Source: JAUNBN01 sp036645935 (GTDB lineage Bacteria > Bacillota > Clostridia > Oscillospirales > Ruminococcaceae). Taken from it: 64,000 bases of DNA. The stretch covers positions 62,001-126,000 of the forward strand of contig JAVXNE010000005.1 of the NCBI GenBank assembly GCA_036645935.1, given 5' to 3'. Positions 9,484 to 17,802 of this stretch are shown one piece after another (the first letter of the stretch is position 1; each line of letters starts with the position of its first letter). Both the position numbers and the translations under genes were made by a program. Under the pieces are notes generated by a model that saw nothing but the letters and a program-made list of their open reading frames with translations, had not been told where the DNA came from and ran no database searches.

Positions 9484-10329
9484 TTATGCGAGCGCTTTCA
9501 CAACACGCAGCAATCCGAAGACGTCGCGCAGTATCTCAATGTCGCGATAACCTCCTGCTCGGAGAAGCTCTGCAACTGCCTCGGTCTGCGTCGCTCCCGT
9601 TTCGAAGAAAAGCGCGCCTTCGCTTTTGAGCGTCCGCTTATAGTACAGCACAATATGACGAAAAAACTCAAGACCGTCCGCGCCACCGACAAAGGCCTCG
9701 CGCGGTTCGCGCTCAAGTTCGGGATTGTCGTCATATTCGCAGGCAAGCAGATAGGGCGGGTTACAGGTGATGCAGTCGAGCGATGAATCGGCAAGCCTTT
9801 GGTCGAGCTCAAACACATCTGCCTCTATGACATCTATCCCGCTCGCAAGCTCCGATACGTTGTGTTTCAGAAAGGTCATCGCATCGCAGGACAACTCCGC
9901 CGCCGCAACGGTGCACGAGGGCACGGCGCGCGCAATTGCTATCGCGATGCAGCCGCTCCCGGAGCAGAGATCAAGCGCTGCGAGGGAATCACTCCGTGGT
10001 CGGGATTGCAGAAAATCAATCGCTTTTTCGGCAAGAAGCTCAGTTTCTGGTCTCGGTATCAGCACGCCCTCGCCAATTTTCAGCTCAAAATCGAGAAACG
10101 GCCAGGTGCCTGCGATATATTGCAGCGGCTCACCGCCTATTCTTCGATCAAGCAGCACTTCGAGTCGTTCGGACGCACCTTCGGGCGCAGCGTCGTCTGG
10201 GCGCGTCAGCTCGAGAAAGCGCGCGCCCGTCGCGAGCTCAAAGATTACCGACAGCTCGTTTGCATTGAGCAACCCCGCACTTTCAAGCGCGTGATTTGCG
10301 CGGACAAAAAGCTTGCGGAAACTCACCAT
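9484..10329 (-). CDS. prmC: Peptide chain release factor N5-glutamine methyltransferase
   Basis: Methylates the Gln of the GGQ loop of release factors. The 281-residue protein has the N-terminal helical domain, the SAM-binding DLCSGSGCIAIAIA motif and the catalytic NPPY motif in CNPPYLL. It overlaps the DUF1385 gene upstream by seven bases; DUF1385-prmC is a recurring Firmicutes pair, often followed by prfA, which is absent here. Confidence 0.93.
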   Translation of the reverse strand: MVSFRKLFVRANHALESAGLLNANELSVIFELATGARFLELTRPDDAAPEGASERLEVLLDRRIGGEPLQYIAGTWPFLDFELKIGEGVLIPRPETELLAEKAIDFLQSRPRSDSLAALDLCSGSGCIAIAIARAVPSCTVAAAELSCDAMTFLKHNVSELASGIDVIEADVFELDQRLADSSLDCITCNPPYLLACEYDDNPELEREPREAFVGGADGLEFFRHIVLYYKRTLKSEGALFFETGATQTEAVAELLRAGGYRDIEILRDVFGLLRVVKALA

Positions 10330-11324
10330 TTTGCCTTATTCTCGTCGTCAGGCAGCACCGCGACCAGCGACGCTATCGCAATTTCAATCTGATCATCCGA
10401 CGGTTCAAACGCCGTGAGGCGCTGTATCCACTTTCCGGGAGCAGACAGCATGCGGGAGAGCAGATTGTCGTGCGAACCGGCATATTGAATGATTTCGTGA
10501 GATATCCCCATTATCAGCGGCAAAAGCAATATCTTTAACCCGACCCTTGCGAGCGTGCTTCCCCAGGGTACAAAAGAGAATATAAGTATGCTTATGATGA
10601 GCACTATAAACAAAAAGCTAGTTCCGCAACGGGGGTGAAAACGAGAGTATTTTCTGACATTCCCGACAGTAAGCTCACTTCTGTGCTCGTAACATGCTAT
10701 CGTCTTGTGCTCTGCTCCGTGATATTCAAACACGCGGCGCACGTCGGAAATCCGCGTCACGGCAAAAAGATATCCCACGAAAATCACTATTTTGAGCACG
10801 CCCTCAATGAGCGATTTGTATCCGTCAATTTGAAAGAATCTGGACAGGATTCCCGTCAGCACTGTGGGTAGCAGGACGAAAAGTCCTATGGATAACAACC
10901 CGCCGAGAACGCCACCCGCAACGCCCAGCCACGAGGTTTTTTTCTCTTCGGCTGCGGAGTCGGACTCGCCGACCGTTTCGTCTGAAACGGAATCAGCTTT
11001 GGTGTTCGATCTGTTCGTTTCAGTTGCAGCCGCAGCATCTGTTATGTGCGCCGCGCCCTCTTCGGTTTTTTTCTCCTCCGGAAACGCGTAATCAGCGGCC
11101 TTCATCAGGTGCTTATACCCCTGTGCGAGACTGATGACCATCGCAACCGCCCCGCGCAGAATCGGAATATTGCCAACAGGGTTTTTCTTTGTTGCGGTAA
11201 GCTCGGTGTGAATTGATCCATCGGGCAAACGCACGGCAAGACAGGTCTGCTCGGGTCCGCGCATGGCGATTCCCTCGATTACAGCCTGCCCTCCAATCTT
11301 TGTTTTAAATACTTCCTTTTGCAT
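10323..11324 (-). CDS. DUF1385 domain-containing membrane protein
   Basis: A 333-residue protein that begins with the family signature GGQAVIEGIAMRGP. Hydrophobic helices lie at about 145-170, 185-205 and 245-285, with an RFHPRCGTSF motif before the last pair. Between residues 85 and 135 there is an Ala/Glu/Ser/Thr-rich insert that looks disordered. The function of DUF1385 (YqhQ-like) is not established. AAGGAG stands upstream of the ATG. Coupled to prmC. Confidence 0.88.
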   Translation of the reverse strand: MQKEVFKTKIGGQAVIEGIAMRGPEQTCLAVRLPDGSIHTELTATKKNPVGNIPILRGAVAMVISLAQGYKHLMKAADYAFPEEKKTEEGAAHITDAAAATETNRSNTKADSVSDETVGESDSAAEEKKTSWLGVAGGVLGGLLSIGLFVLLPTVLTGILSRFFQIDGYKSLIEGVLKIVIFVGYLFAVTRISDVRRVFEYHGAEHKTIACYEHRSELTVGNVRKYSRFHPRCGTSFLFIVLIISILIFSFVPWGSTLARVGLKILLLPLIMGISHEIIQYAGSHDNLLSRMLSAPGKWIQRLTAFEPSDDQIEIAIASLVAVLPDDENKAKW

Positions 11325-11444
11325 TTATGCTCCTTAAAATATGTCTGTAAATTTTAGATTTACTACCTCTCGGCGAATCACAGCTCTCTGAATTATCGAT
11401 GTTAGCAGGTCGCTGTTCGTAAATTGCTATTTGTATAACAATTT

Positions 11445-13277
11445 CTATATATTACTGTCTGTTGCGAGTTGTGCGTCCGTCTTGTCAGTCTCTGGGTCAG
11501 CCTTTGTCTGTGGGTCCGTCTTTGTCTGTGGGTCAGCCTTTGTCTGTGGGTCAGCCTTTGTCTGTGGATCAGCCTTTGTCTGCGGGTCCGTCTTTGTCTG
11601 CGGGTCAGCCTTTGTCTGCGGGTCAGCCTTTGTCTGCGGGTCAGCCTTTGTCTGTGGGTCAGCCTTTGTCTGTGGGTCAGCCTTTGTCTGTGGGTCAGCC
11701 TTTGTCTGTGGGTCAGCCTTTGTCTGCGGGTCCGTCTTTGTCTGTGGGTCAGCCTTTGTCTGTGGGTCAGCCTTTGTCTGTGGGTCAGCCTTTGTCTGCG
11801 TGGCATCCGCGTCGGCGATACCTCCGGCGGCATCCTGAGGGACATCCTCGCGCAGCTCACTCCATATCGGCAAACGGACGATGACCGTCGTACCCTTTCC
11901 GAGCGCGCTTTGAAATTCCAATTCGCCTCCGTGCAGGTTGATTATCTCCTTGACGACCGCAAGCCCGATTCCCGAGCCCGTGAGCGAGTTACTAGCTTTG
12001 TAGAAGCGCGAGGATATCATCGAAAGCTCCTGTTCGGGTATGCCGAGACCCGTATCAGTTGTCGAGACGCTCACACACTTTTCGTCGAGTTCGACCTTAA
12101 CCTCAATCACGTCTCCCGACACCGAGTATTTTATCGCATTGTCAAAGATGTTGGCAAACACCTGTTTGAGCCGATTTTTATCTCCGTCCACAATTATCGG
12201 CCCATCCGGAAGTTCAAGCGTGATTCGCATGTTCATGCGCGTGACGCGCTGTTCAACCGTTTGAACAGCTTGGAATATCTCTGCCGAAAAATCAAACGGT
12301 TCACGCAAAAGCGATATCCGTGCGGAGCGTAGCCGTGAAAAGTCGAGCAAATCCTCGACAAGCACCGACAGCCGTTCGGTCTCGCTTATCACTATATTCA
12401 TACCCTTGTCGAAAATTTGCGAGTCGGTTTTTCCGATCGCGGACAGCGTCTCGCCCCAGCCTTTAATCGAGGTGAGCGGTGTCCGCAGCTCGTGCGATAC
12501 ACTTGAAATGAAGTCGTTCTTCATTCGGTCAGCGTCACCGAGGCCTGCGGCCATGTCGTTTATTATATCGCAGAGCGCACCTATCTCGTCGTTATATTTA
12601 TTCTCAATGCGAACTCCAAAGTCACCGTTGGCTATCTGACCCGCCGTCACACCGATCTCGTTAATCGGAATCACTATTGAGCGTATAAAATAAACTCCCG
12701 AAAAAACGACAAAGGAAATTATCAACAGGCAGACGAATATCACGAGCTGCGCATATCGCAAAAGCTGTCTGTCAACGAGACGCAGCGAGCTGACAAATCG
12801 CATCGCCTGGACATCTCCAATCGGGTTTGCCAGCAATTGAGTCACGGCAATCACATGCTCACCGTTTGCCGAGCGCCCGATGAATGATCCGAGACCGCCC
12901 GCGTTCTGCGAGGCGGAGGTGTAGTCATCTGTCGGCTCATCAGAGTTGTAGGCAAAGCCGCTTGAAGTCGCTATCACGCGTCCCGTGTCATCAATTATCA
13001 TAAACTCGAGCTTGTTTTTCTCGTCGAAATCCTCCACGAGGCATCTCACCGCCGACACTCTCTCGGGTGTCGGCATGTTTGAGGACGGCAACAGCTTCAT
13101 CGTCGAGCTGATTCGGTATTCGAGCGCCTGTCGCACAAGAGAATAGTAGTTTTGTCGCAACGCCAGCATGACTGCCACCGACGCCGAAATCAGTATCACT
13201 ATCGTCGTGAGCAGGCTGACCGCAACCCAACGCCGAGTTATTCCGGAGCCTTTGATTGTGATGCCGTATTTGTTCAT
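11445..13277 (-). CDS. Sensor histidine kinase with C-terminal QTKADP repeat tail
   Basis: Membrane kinase of 610 residues. TM1 is about 17-40, an extracytoplasmic sensor region 41-176, TM2 177-198, HAMP 199-250, HisKA with phosphoacceptor His262 in SSVSHELRTPLTS, and the ATPase domain about 375-480 with N, G1 (DTGLGIP) and G2 (GSGIGLAVV) boxes. This is a complete WalK/PhoR-like kinase. After the ATPase domain the frame continues through 17 units of Q-T-K-(A/T)-D-P (494-595) and ends with a 15-residue acidic tail. It lies 12 bp after the response regulator and is surely its partner. The tail adds about 100 polar residues without known function; its copy number could change by slippage. The trigger is unknown. 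Confidence 0.9.
   Translation of the reverse strand: MNKYGITIKGSGITRRWVAVSLLTTIVILISASVAVMLALRQNYYSLVRQALEYRISSTMKLLPSSNMPTPERVSAVRCLVEDFDEKNKLEFMIIDDTGRVIATSSGFAYNSDEPTDDYTSASQNAGGLGSFIGRSANGEHVIAVTQLLANPIGDVQAMRFVSSLRLVDRQLLRYAQLVIFVCLLIISFVVFSGVYFIRSIVIPINEIGVTAGQIANGDFGVRIENKYNDEIGALCDIINDMAAGLGDADRMKNDFISSVSHELRTPLTSIKGWGETLSAIGKTDSQIFDKGMNIVISETERLSVLVEDLLDFSRLRSARISLLREPFDFSAEIFQAVQTVEQRVTRMNMRITLELPDGPIIVDGDKNRLKQVFANIFDNAIKYSVSGDVIEVKVELDEKCVSVSTTDTGLGIPEQELSMISSRFYKASNSLTGSGIGLAVVKEIINLHGGELEFQSALGKGTTVIVRLPIWSELREDVPQDAAGGIADADATQTKADPQTKADPQTKADPQTKTDPQTKADPQTKADPQTKADPQTKADPQTKADPQTKADPQTKADPQTKTDPQTKADPQTKADPQTKADPQTKTDPQTKADPETDKTDAQLATDSNI
11493..11798 (-). repeat. 18-bp tandem repeat, 17 copies, inside the kinase gene
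   Basis: Unit length 18 bp, encoding Q-T-K-A-D-P or Q-T-K-T-D-P. Copies 4, 12 and 16 carry Thr in place of Ala. The copies are contiguous with no spacers, so this is a coding minisatellite, not a CRISPR array. Confidence 0.95.
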
Positions 13278-13289
13278 TGTGCTCCTTTG

Positions 13290-13991
13290 TCACGCGTTCC
13301 AGCGGTATCCGTAACCCCAGACAGTGGCGATGTGACGGGGGTTATTGGCCTCGTCCTCAACTTTAATGCGCAACCGGCAGATGTTAACGTCCACTATCTT
13401 GATATCACCATAATAGCTCTTGCCCCATACCGCCTTGAGAATGCGGTCGCGATCGAGTGCGACGCCGGGATTGTCAAAAAACAGCTCCATTATCTGATAC
13501 TCAACCTGTGTGAGATCGAGCGGCTTATCGTTTTTTGTCAGCGTGCGTGAACTTGTGTCGAGCACAAACTCACCGCTATGCAGTTGTTTTCCCTCGCGGA
13601 TACTGAGTGCCCCTCCCGTCGTGCGGCGGTATACCGCGTCAACTCGTGCGACAAGCTCCTTGGTACTGAACGGTTTGGTCACATAATCGTCCGCACCTAC
13701 GGCAAACCCGTCTATCTTGTCCTGCTCCTGTGTTCTCGCCGTGAGCATAATTATTCCGATTTTAGGATTGTCACGACGCATCAGTTCGCACAGCGCAAGT
13801 CCACTCATGCCCGGAAGCATGATATCGAGCACCGCGACGCAAAAGCTGCCCGGATCTTGGTTGTACACCTCAACAGCGCGCTCGGCGCTCTCAACTCCGG
13901 CCACCTCGTATCCCGAGAGCTCGAGATTGAGCGCGACCACATCACGTATCGCGTATTCGTCCTCCACCACGAGCACCTTTTTGGTATCCAT
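13290..13991 (-). CDS. OmpR/PhoB-family response regulator
   Basis: A 233-residue regulator. The receiver domain (about 5-120) has the acidic pair EDE, the phosphoacceptor Asp in AVLDIMLPG, Thr in MLTAR and Lys in VTKPFS. The C-terminal winged helix (about 135-230) has the TQVEYQIMELF and WGYGYRW signatures of the PhoB group. GGAGG lies upstream of the ATG. It sits between a lipoprotein gene and the histidine kinase on one transcript. The tandem repeat at 15338-15371 in front of the operon is a plausible binding site for it; that is inference. Confidence 0.93.
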   Translation of the reverse strand: MDTKKVLVVEDEYAIRDVVALNLELSGYEVAGVESAERAVEVYNQDPGSFCVAVLDIMLPGMSGLALCELMRRDNPKIGIIMLTARTQEQDKIDGFAVGADDYVTKPFSTKELVARVDAVYRRTTGGALSIREGKQLHSGEFVLDTSSRTLTKNDKPLDLTQVEYQIMELFFDNPGVALDRDRILKAVWGKSYYGDIKIVDVNICRLRIKVEDEANNPRHIATVWGYGYRWNA

Positions 13992-14041
13992 TATGATATA
14001 CCTCCTGTGAATCGGAGCCGCAGCCCCAATAGTGACGCGCT

Positions 14042-15316
14042 TTAAAGCGCTGCAAAGTGCTGCTTTACAAACTCAAAATCCTCGGGAGCGCACACTCCCT
14101 TGATGTAGTAGCGATAAGAACCGGAACGTGAGAGCAGCTCATAACCTTCAGCGAGATACGTCGAAGCGTCCTCACCGATCTCGAGAATTTTTATTGAAAG
14201 CAGATTGATTCCCAGTTTCTCGTCACGGATGAAAAACAATCTCGGAGACTGTGCGTCCCGCTTCACGGTTGAACTGTGCAGCCACTTGTCCGGCAGCTTG
14301 AGCAGTATACCGTAGCTCTTGTCAACAAGCGTCGCGCCGTCATAGATTATCTCGCCGCTGTTCACCGTGTACCAATAGGTCCACCGCTCGGGAGCGTAAA
14401 TTCCTTCAAACGGGGGTGCCTGAGAGGGTACAAACACCGCATCGGCGTCAAATGCCGCGAGGCAATTGAGCGAATCGTCGGGGCGTCGGGACAGCTCGAA
14501 GATATCATAGCCCTCTTCGAGTTTCACCGCCGCAAGGCGCCCGTTTGTCGCCGTGAAAATCTCGGTTGCCTTTTCGCTGTCCGAGAGTATTTCGTCCACG
14601 AAAACGGCGCGCTGTCCGTCGGCCAGCTTGCCGGCGGTTATGCTTGCCGAGCTGAGCATCTGTGCGTTCAGCCTGCATTCACCCATCAGCGCAAACGTCC
14701 CTTTGACATTGTCGACGAACTTCAGTCGGAACGGTTCGTATGCGCTGCCCGGGGTAAGATAGCAAAACTCATTGTAACCGTCGGAGTCTAAATCATATAC
14801 GAGAATGTCAGAGCACGCCTCTTCAAAGCCAAGGCTCAACTCACCGTTTTCGAAGTGATAGGCGGCAAGCTGATGCTCCCGCGAGTTTATTGAAGACCAC
14901 TCAACGAGCAAAAACCTGCCTGTGCTGCTCTCAAGCCTGATCACGCTTATCGACTCGACGTCGGTTCCGGCGCCCTCAATGCTACTCGCCATTGTCCAGA
15001 TGCCGTCCTCTTTTTTCAGCACGGCGAGCCGAGCGTAACCGCCCTCGCTCGGAACGCAATAGAATATGACGGCCTCGCTGATGTCGTCAGCGTCGAGATC
15101 GACAAACTGTATCGGCGAACGTCGCTCGCCCGATGTCGGAAACTTAAGAACTGTCTTTTCGGGTACTGCGCTGTCGATTGCTAAAATCACCGCACTTTGG
15201 TCAACGGTCAGTGCGGGCGCGACAAGCAGCTCCTCAACAGACGTTATCCTTGAGGAGCAGCCCGAGAATAATATTGCGAACGCGGCGGCGAACGCCACGG
15301 CATATTTCTTTTTCAT
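14042..15316 (-). CDS. Lipoprotein of unknown function
   Basis: A 424-residue protein with a lysine-rich start, hydrophobic core and lipobox LFSGC, giving Cys20 as the lipidated residue on the outer face of the membrane. The mature part has repeated segments of the type FVDLDADD and VYDLDSDGYNEF, reminiscent of calcium-binding VCBS/FG-GAP propeller repeats, but I do not see enough copies to call a propeller. It is first in an operon with a two-component system, so it may be an accessory sensor or a target; neither is shown by sequence. Confidence 0.8.
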   Translation of the reverse strand: MKKKYAVAFAAAFAILFSGCSSRITSVEELLVAPALTVDQSAVILAIDSAVPEKTVLKFPTSGERRSPIQFVDLDADDISEAVIFYCVPSEGGYARLAVLKKEDGIWTMASSIEGAGTDVESISVIRLESSTGRFLLVEWSSINSREHQLAAYHFENGELSLGFEEACSDILVYDLDSDGYNEFCYLTPGSAYEPFRLKFVDNVKGTFALMGECRLNAQMLSSASITAGKLADGQRAVFVDEILSDSEKATEIFTATNGRLAAVKLEEGYDIFELSRRPDDSLNCLAAFDADAVFVPSQAPPFEGIYAPERWTYWYTVNSGEIIYDGATLVDKSYGILLKLPDKWLHSSTVKRDAQSPRLFFIRDEKLGINLLSIKILEIGEDASTYLAEGYELLSRSGSYRYYIKGVCAPEDFEFVKQHFAAL

Positions 15317-15337
15317 GGATTAGACACTCTCCGCTGA

Positions 15338-15371
15338 CTTGAAGCTTACCTGTGCTTGAAGCTTACCTATG
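15338..15371. promoter_or_regulatory. Tandem 17-bp direct repeat at the lipoprotein promoter
   Basis: CTTGAAGCTTACCTGTG (15338-15354) is repeated directly as CTTGAAGCTTACCTATG (15355-15371), one mismatch. It covers the first 34 bases of the predicted lipoprotein transcript. Direct repeats are the usual form of OmpR/PhoB-type sites, which suggests autoregulation by the operon's own response regulator. Confidence 0.55.
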
Positions 15372-15377
15372 TTTGAT

Positions 15378-15406
15378 ATAATATATACTTTTTAAGCATT
15401 AGTCAA
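15378..15406 (-). promoter_or_regulatory. Promoter of the lipoprotein-RR-HK operon
   Basis: Minus strand TTGACT (15406-15401), 17 bp, TATTAT (15383-15378). Start expected near 15371, next to the tandem repeat. Confidence 0.6.
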
Positions 15407-15412
15407 ACACTG

Positions 15413-15441
15413 TTGACATCGACGGTGAATTTTGCGACAAT
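15413..15441 (+). promoter_or_regulatory. Promoter of the MFS transporter gene
   Basis: TTGACA (15413-15418), 17 bp, GACAAT (15436-15441), divergent from the lipoprotein promoter and only seven bases away from it. Confidence 0.55.
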
Positions 15442-15484
15442 AGACGACGTTAGGAATAATACAGCGGCGAAAGGTCGAAAAAAG

Positions 15485-17023
15485 ATGGCTCTCGAGAAAA
15501 AGAGCACGTTACAGGAACGCAGTTGGATAATGTACGACTGGGCAAACTCGGTGTACGCCACGATTATAATGGCCGCCGTCCTGCCCACATATTTTGCGGC
15601 GATGCATGAAAACGCAGATGCCTGGTGGGGCTGGGGAACCTCTATTGCGACGTTTGCAATCGCGATTCTGGCACCTATCCTCGGGGCAATTGCCGACTAC
15701 AAGGGCATGAAAAAGAAGCTGTTTTCTTTTTTCTTGATTCTCGGCGTCGTCTTCACCTCGGCGATAGCGTTCACAGACAGATGGGAGTTTATGCTGATCG
15801 GCTACATGATCAGCTATATCGGTTTCTCCGGTTCCTGCCTGTTTTATGACAGTTTTCTAACCGACGTCACCACCCCGGCGCGCATGGACGATGTCTCCGC
15901 AAAGGGCTACGCGATGGGCTACATCGGAGGAAGCACAATACCGTTCATTCTCTCGATAGTGCTCATCTTTGTCATGAAAGACAACAACGCGCTCGCTGTC
16001 AAACTCTCCATCGTGCTGACATCGGTATGGTGGGCGCTCTTCTCAATTCCATTTCTTAAAAACTGCAAGCAGCAGCATTCAATCGGCGAGATTCCAAAAG
16101 ACTTTGTAAAGCAGTCCTTCCTCAATGTTGGCAGAACGTTCCGCTCCATTGTATCCAACAAAGCTCTGTTTTTCTTCATTCTCGCCTATTTCTTCTATAT
16201 CGACGGCGTGGGCACGGTCATACACCTCTCCACTGCCTATGGCACGACGCTCGGTCTCTCAACAGTCAGCATGATACTCGCGCTGCTCGTGACCCAGCTC
16301 GTCGCCGCTCCCTGCTCGGTGCTTTTTGCAAAGTTTTCCGACAAACTCGGATCGATTAAAATGCTCGGCGTCGCCATCGGGGTCTACTTCGTCATCTGCG
16401 GTGTGGGCTTCTATATGGGGTGGTCGATTGAACCGACTCAGAACATAAGCGAAGCCGCATTCACCGAGGCATACACCTCAGTTGTTCCCGAAGCGACAGA
16501 CGATAAATCGGAATATTATGACACATTCCTCTCGGCGCGCAACAAAATAAGCAGCTCCAGCCGCACCGAAAACGTCCTTGCGGTCATACAGGAATCCGAG
16601 GAGCTGGACGAGGCGACCAAGGCCTCACTCAAGACGAAGCTCACTCCGGTGCTGGACGACATAACCGCAACCGGCGCACACGACGCGGCGCTCAAGGTTT
16701 CCAACACGCTCTTCTGGATTATGGCCATCCTCGTGGGCACATGTCAAGGCGGAATACAGGCGCTCTCCCGCTCTTATTTTGGCAAGCTCGTGCCGCCTGA
16801 AAAATCTAACGAGTACTTCGGGTTTTTCGATATCTTCGGCAAGTTCGCCGCCGTTATAGGCCCGGCGCTCTACGCTCTCGTGCGCACGATCACAGGCAGC
16901 GCGGCGCTCGGAATACTCGGGCTGATGGTGCTCTTCGCAATCGGCGGTCTGATGTTGTTCCTCGGACGCAAGCATTTTAAAGCCGCTGAATTTGAGAGAG
17001 CAGCTATGGCGACGGAGGTATAA
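15485..17023 (+). CDS. MFS transporter, UMF1/Atg22-like
   Basis: A 512-residue integral membrane protein with about 12 hydrophobic helices. It opens with the YDWANSVYATII segment typical of the UMF1 (vacuole effluxer Atg22-like) family, and the loop after helix 2 has ADYKGMKKKLF. A polar stretch of about 85 residues lies between helices in the second half (near 325-415). The start at 15485 is preferred; the longer TTG frame at 15413 coincides with the -35 box. Substrates of bacterial members are not well defined; export of amino acids or peptides has been suggested. Followed after two bases by a small membrane protein gene. Confidence 0.85.
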   Translation: MALEKKSTLQERSWIMYDWANSVYATIIMAAVLPTYFAAMHENADAWWGWGTSIATFAIAILAPILGAIADYKGMKKKLFSFFLILGVVFTSAIAFTDRWEFMLIGYMISYIGFSGSCLFYDSFLTDVTTPARMDDVSAKGYAMGYIGGSTIPFILSIVLIFVMKDNNALAVKLSIVLTSVWWALFSIPFLKNCKQQHSIGEIPKDFVKQSFLNVGRTFRSIVSNKALFFFILAYFFYIDGVGTVIHLSTAYGTTLGLSTVSMILALLVTQLVAAPCSVLFAKFSDKLGSIKMLGVAIGVYFVICGVGFYMGWSIEPTQNISEAAFTEAYTSVVPEATDDKSEYYDTFLSARNKISSSSRTENVLAVIQESEELDEATKASLKTKLTPVLDDITATGAHDAALKVSNTLFWIMAILVGTCQGGIQALSRSYFGKLVPPEKSNEYFGFFDIFGKFAAVIGPALYALVRTITGSAALGILGLMVLFAIGGLMLFLGRKHFKAAEFERAAMATEV

Positions 17024-17025
17024 CG

Positions 17026-17544
17026 ATGTTTTCATTATTTCTATTTCTGGCAATTCTGATTTACGGCGTTGAGACCACCAAAAAGCTCATTGAACACGGC
17101 ATGCCGTTTGGCACTGTGCAGTGGGCGCTCGCAGCGCTTGTTGTGGCGATGTTCATCAGCGAAATTTTCCTCGGGATAAAGCTCATCAAACAGCAAAAGA
17201 TTAACAAGGCTGAGCGCAAAGTCTATCTTGAGGAGCAAAAGGCGATTGAGTCGCGTCGCCGTCGCGAGTTTTTCATGGACGATTTCAGTAACGAGACTTG
17301 TGATGATTCATGCGATTCCACACACACCGAATCCGCTGATGCCGAAGTTATCTGCGAATCGGTGTCAGAAACTTCCGACAACATGGATAGCGTCCGAGGC
17401 GGAATTGATATTTCCGAAGCTGTCGACGTGCCTCTCTCGGAAATTAAGCCCGCTGATGCGGACAACGAGGCCGCGTCTCCACTGTCTGAGTCTCCGCTGT
17501 CTGAGTCTTCGATTTCCCCTTTGTCAAAAAAGTATGACGCATAA
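17026..17544 (+). CDS. Small membrane protein with acidic Ser/Glu-rich tail
   Basis: A 172-residue protein of no recognised family. Two hydrophobic segments (about 2-16 and 31-51) are followed by a charged helix around 55-85 rich in Lys, Glu and Arg, then a low-complexity acidic tail (about 90-172) with repeated PLSES units. It starts two bases after the MFS stop and is probably cotranscribed. No function can be assigned. Confidence 0.7.
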   Translation: MFSLFLFLAILIYGVETTKKLIEHGMPFGTVQWALAALVVAMFISEIFLGIKLIKQQKINKAERKVYLEEQKAIESRRRREFFMDDFSNETCDDSCDSTHTESADAEVICESVSETSDNMDSVRGGIDISEAVDVPLSEIKPADADNEAASPLSESPLSESSISPLSKKYDA

Positions 17545-17561
17545 GTTTTTCTGAATAAACG

Positions 17562-17601
17562 CCCTCCCTGCGGGAAAAATATCCTCGCAAGGGAGGGTTT
17601 T
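17562..17601 (+). terminator. Hairpin with T run that also holds a Shine-Dalgarno site
   Basis: CCCTCCC (17562-17568) pairs with GGGAGGG (17591-17597), with GCG/CGC pairing inside, followed by TTTT. It can end the MFS transcript. The right arm is at the same time a good Shine-Dalgarno sequence seven bases before ATG 17605. Confidence 0.6.
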
Positions 17602-17604
17602 AAA

Positions 17605-17802
17605 ATGAGTAACAAGCACAAAAATGCCGCACAAAACAGACACAGCACACCCTGGCAGGGTGAGCGCGGTCCGCTCACGCAAACCGAACCTGAGGTGGCT
17701 CCCGCGGGCAGCCTCGTCACGCAGGAAGAGGTAATCCGGAATGAGGCGGGCGTCGAAGATGTGCATCGCCTGCGCGAGTGGGATATTGAAAACCATCTTT
17801 AA
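17605..17802 (+). CDS. Small hydrophilic protein, possible gene
   Basis: A 65-residue frame with ATG 17605 and a strong GGGAGGG upstream, the latter inside a terminator-like hairpin. The product is polar (many Asn, Gln, Glu, Arg) with no membrane segment or recognised motif. Real translation would require read-through of the hairpin or a different transcript, so the gene is uncertain. Confidence 0.45.
   Translation: MSNKHKNAAQNRHSTPWQGERGPLTQTEPEVAPAGSLVTQEEVIRNEAGVEDVHRLREWDIENHL

Noticed and set aside
11493..11798. Array of 18-bp repeats as a possible CRISPR or intergenic satellite
   Set aside because: Units are contiguous without spacers and read as one uninterrupted coding frame at the end of the kinase gene.
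11469..12332. Long plus-strand open frames over the kinase gene (Leu/Cys/Val-rich)
   Set aside because: They are the antisense of the repeat and the ATPase domain; no ribosome binding site and no domain.
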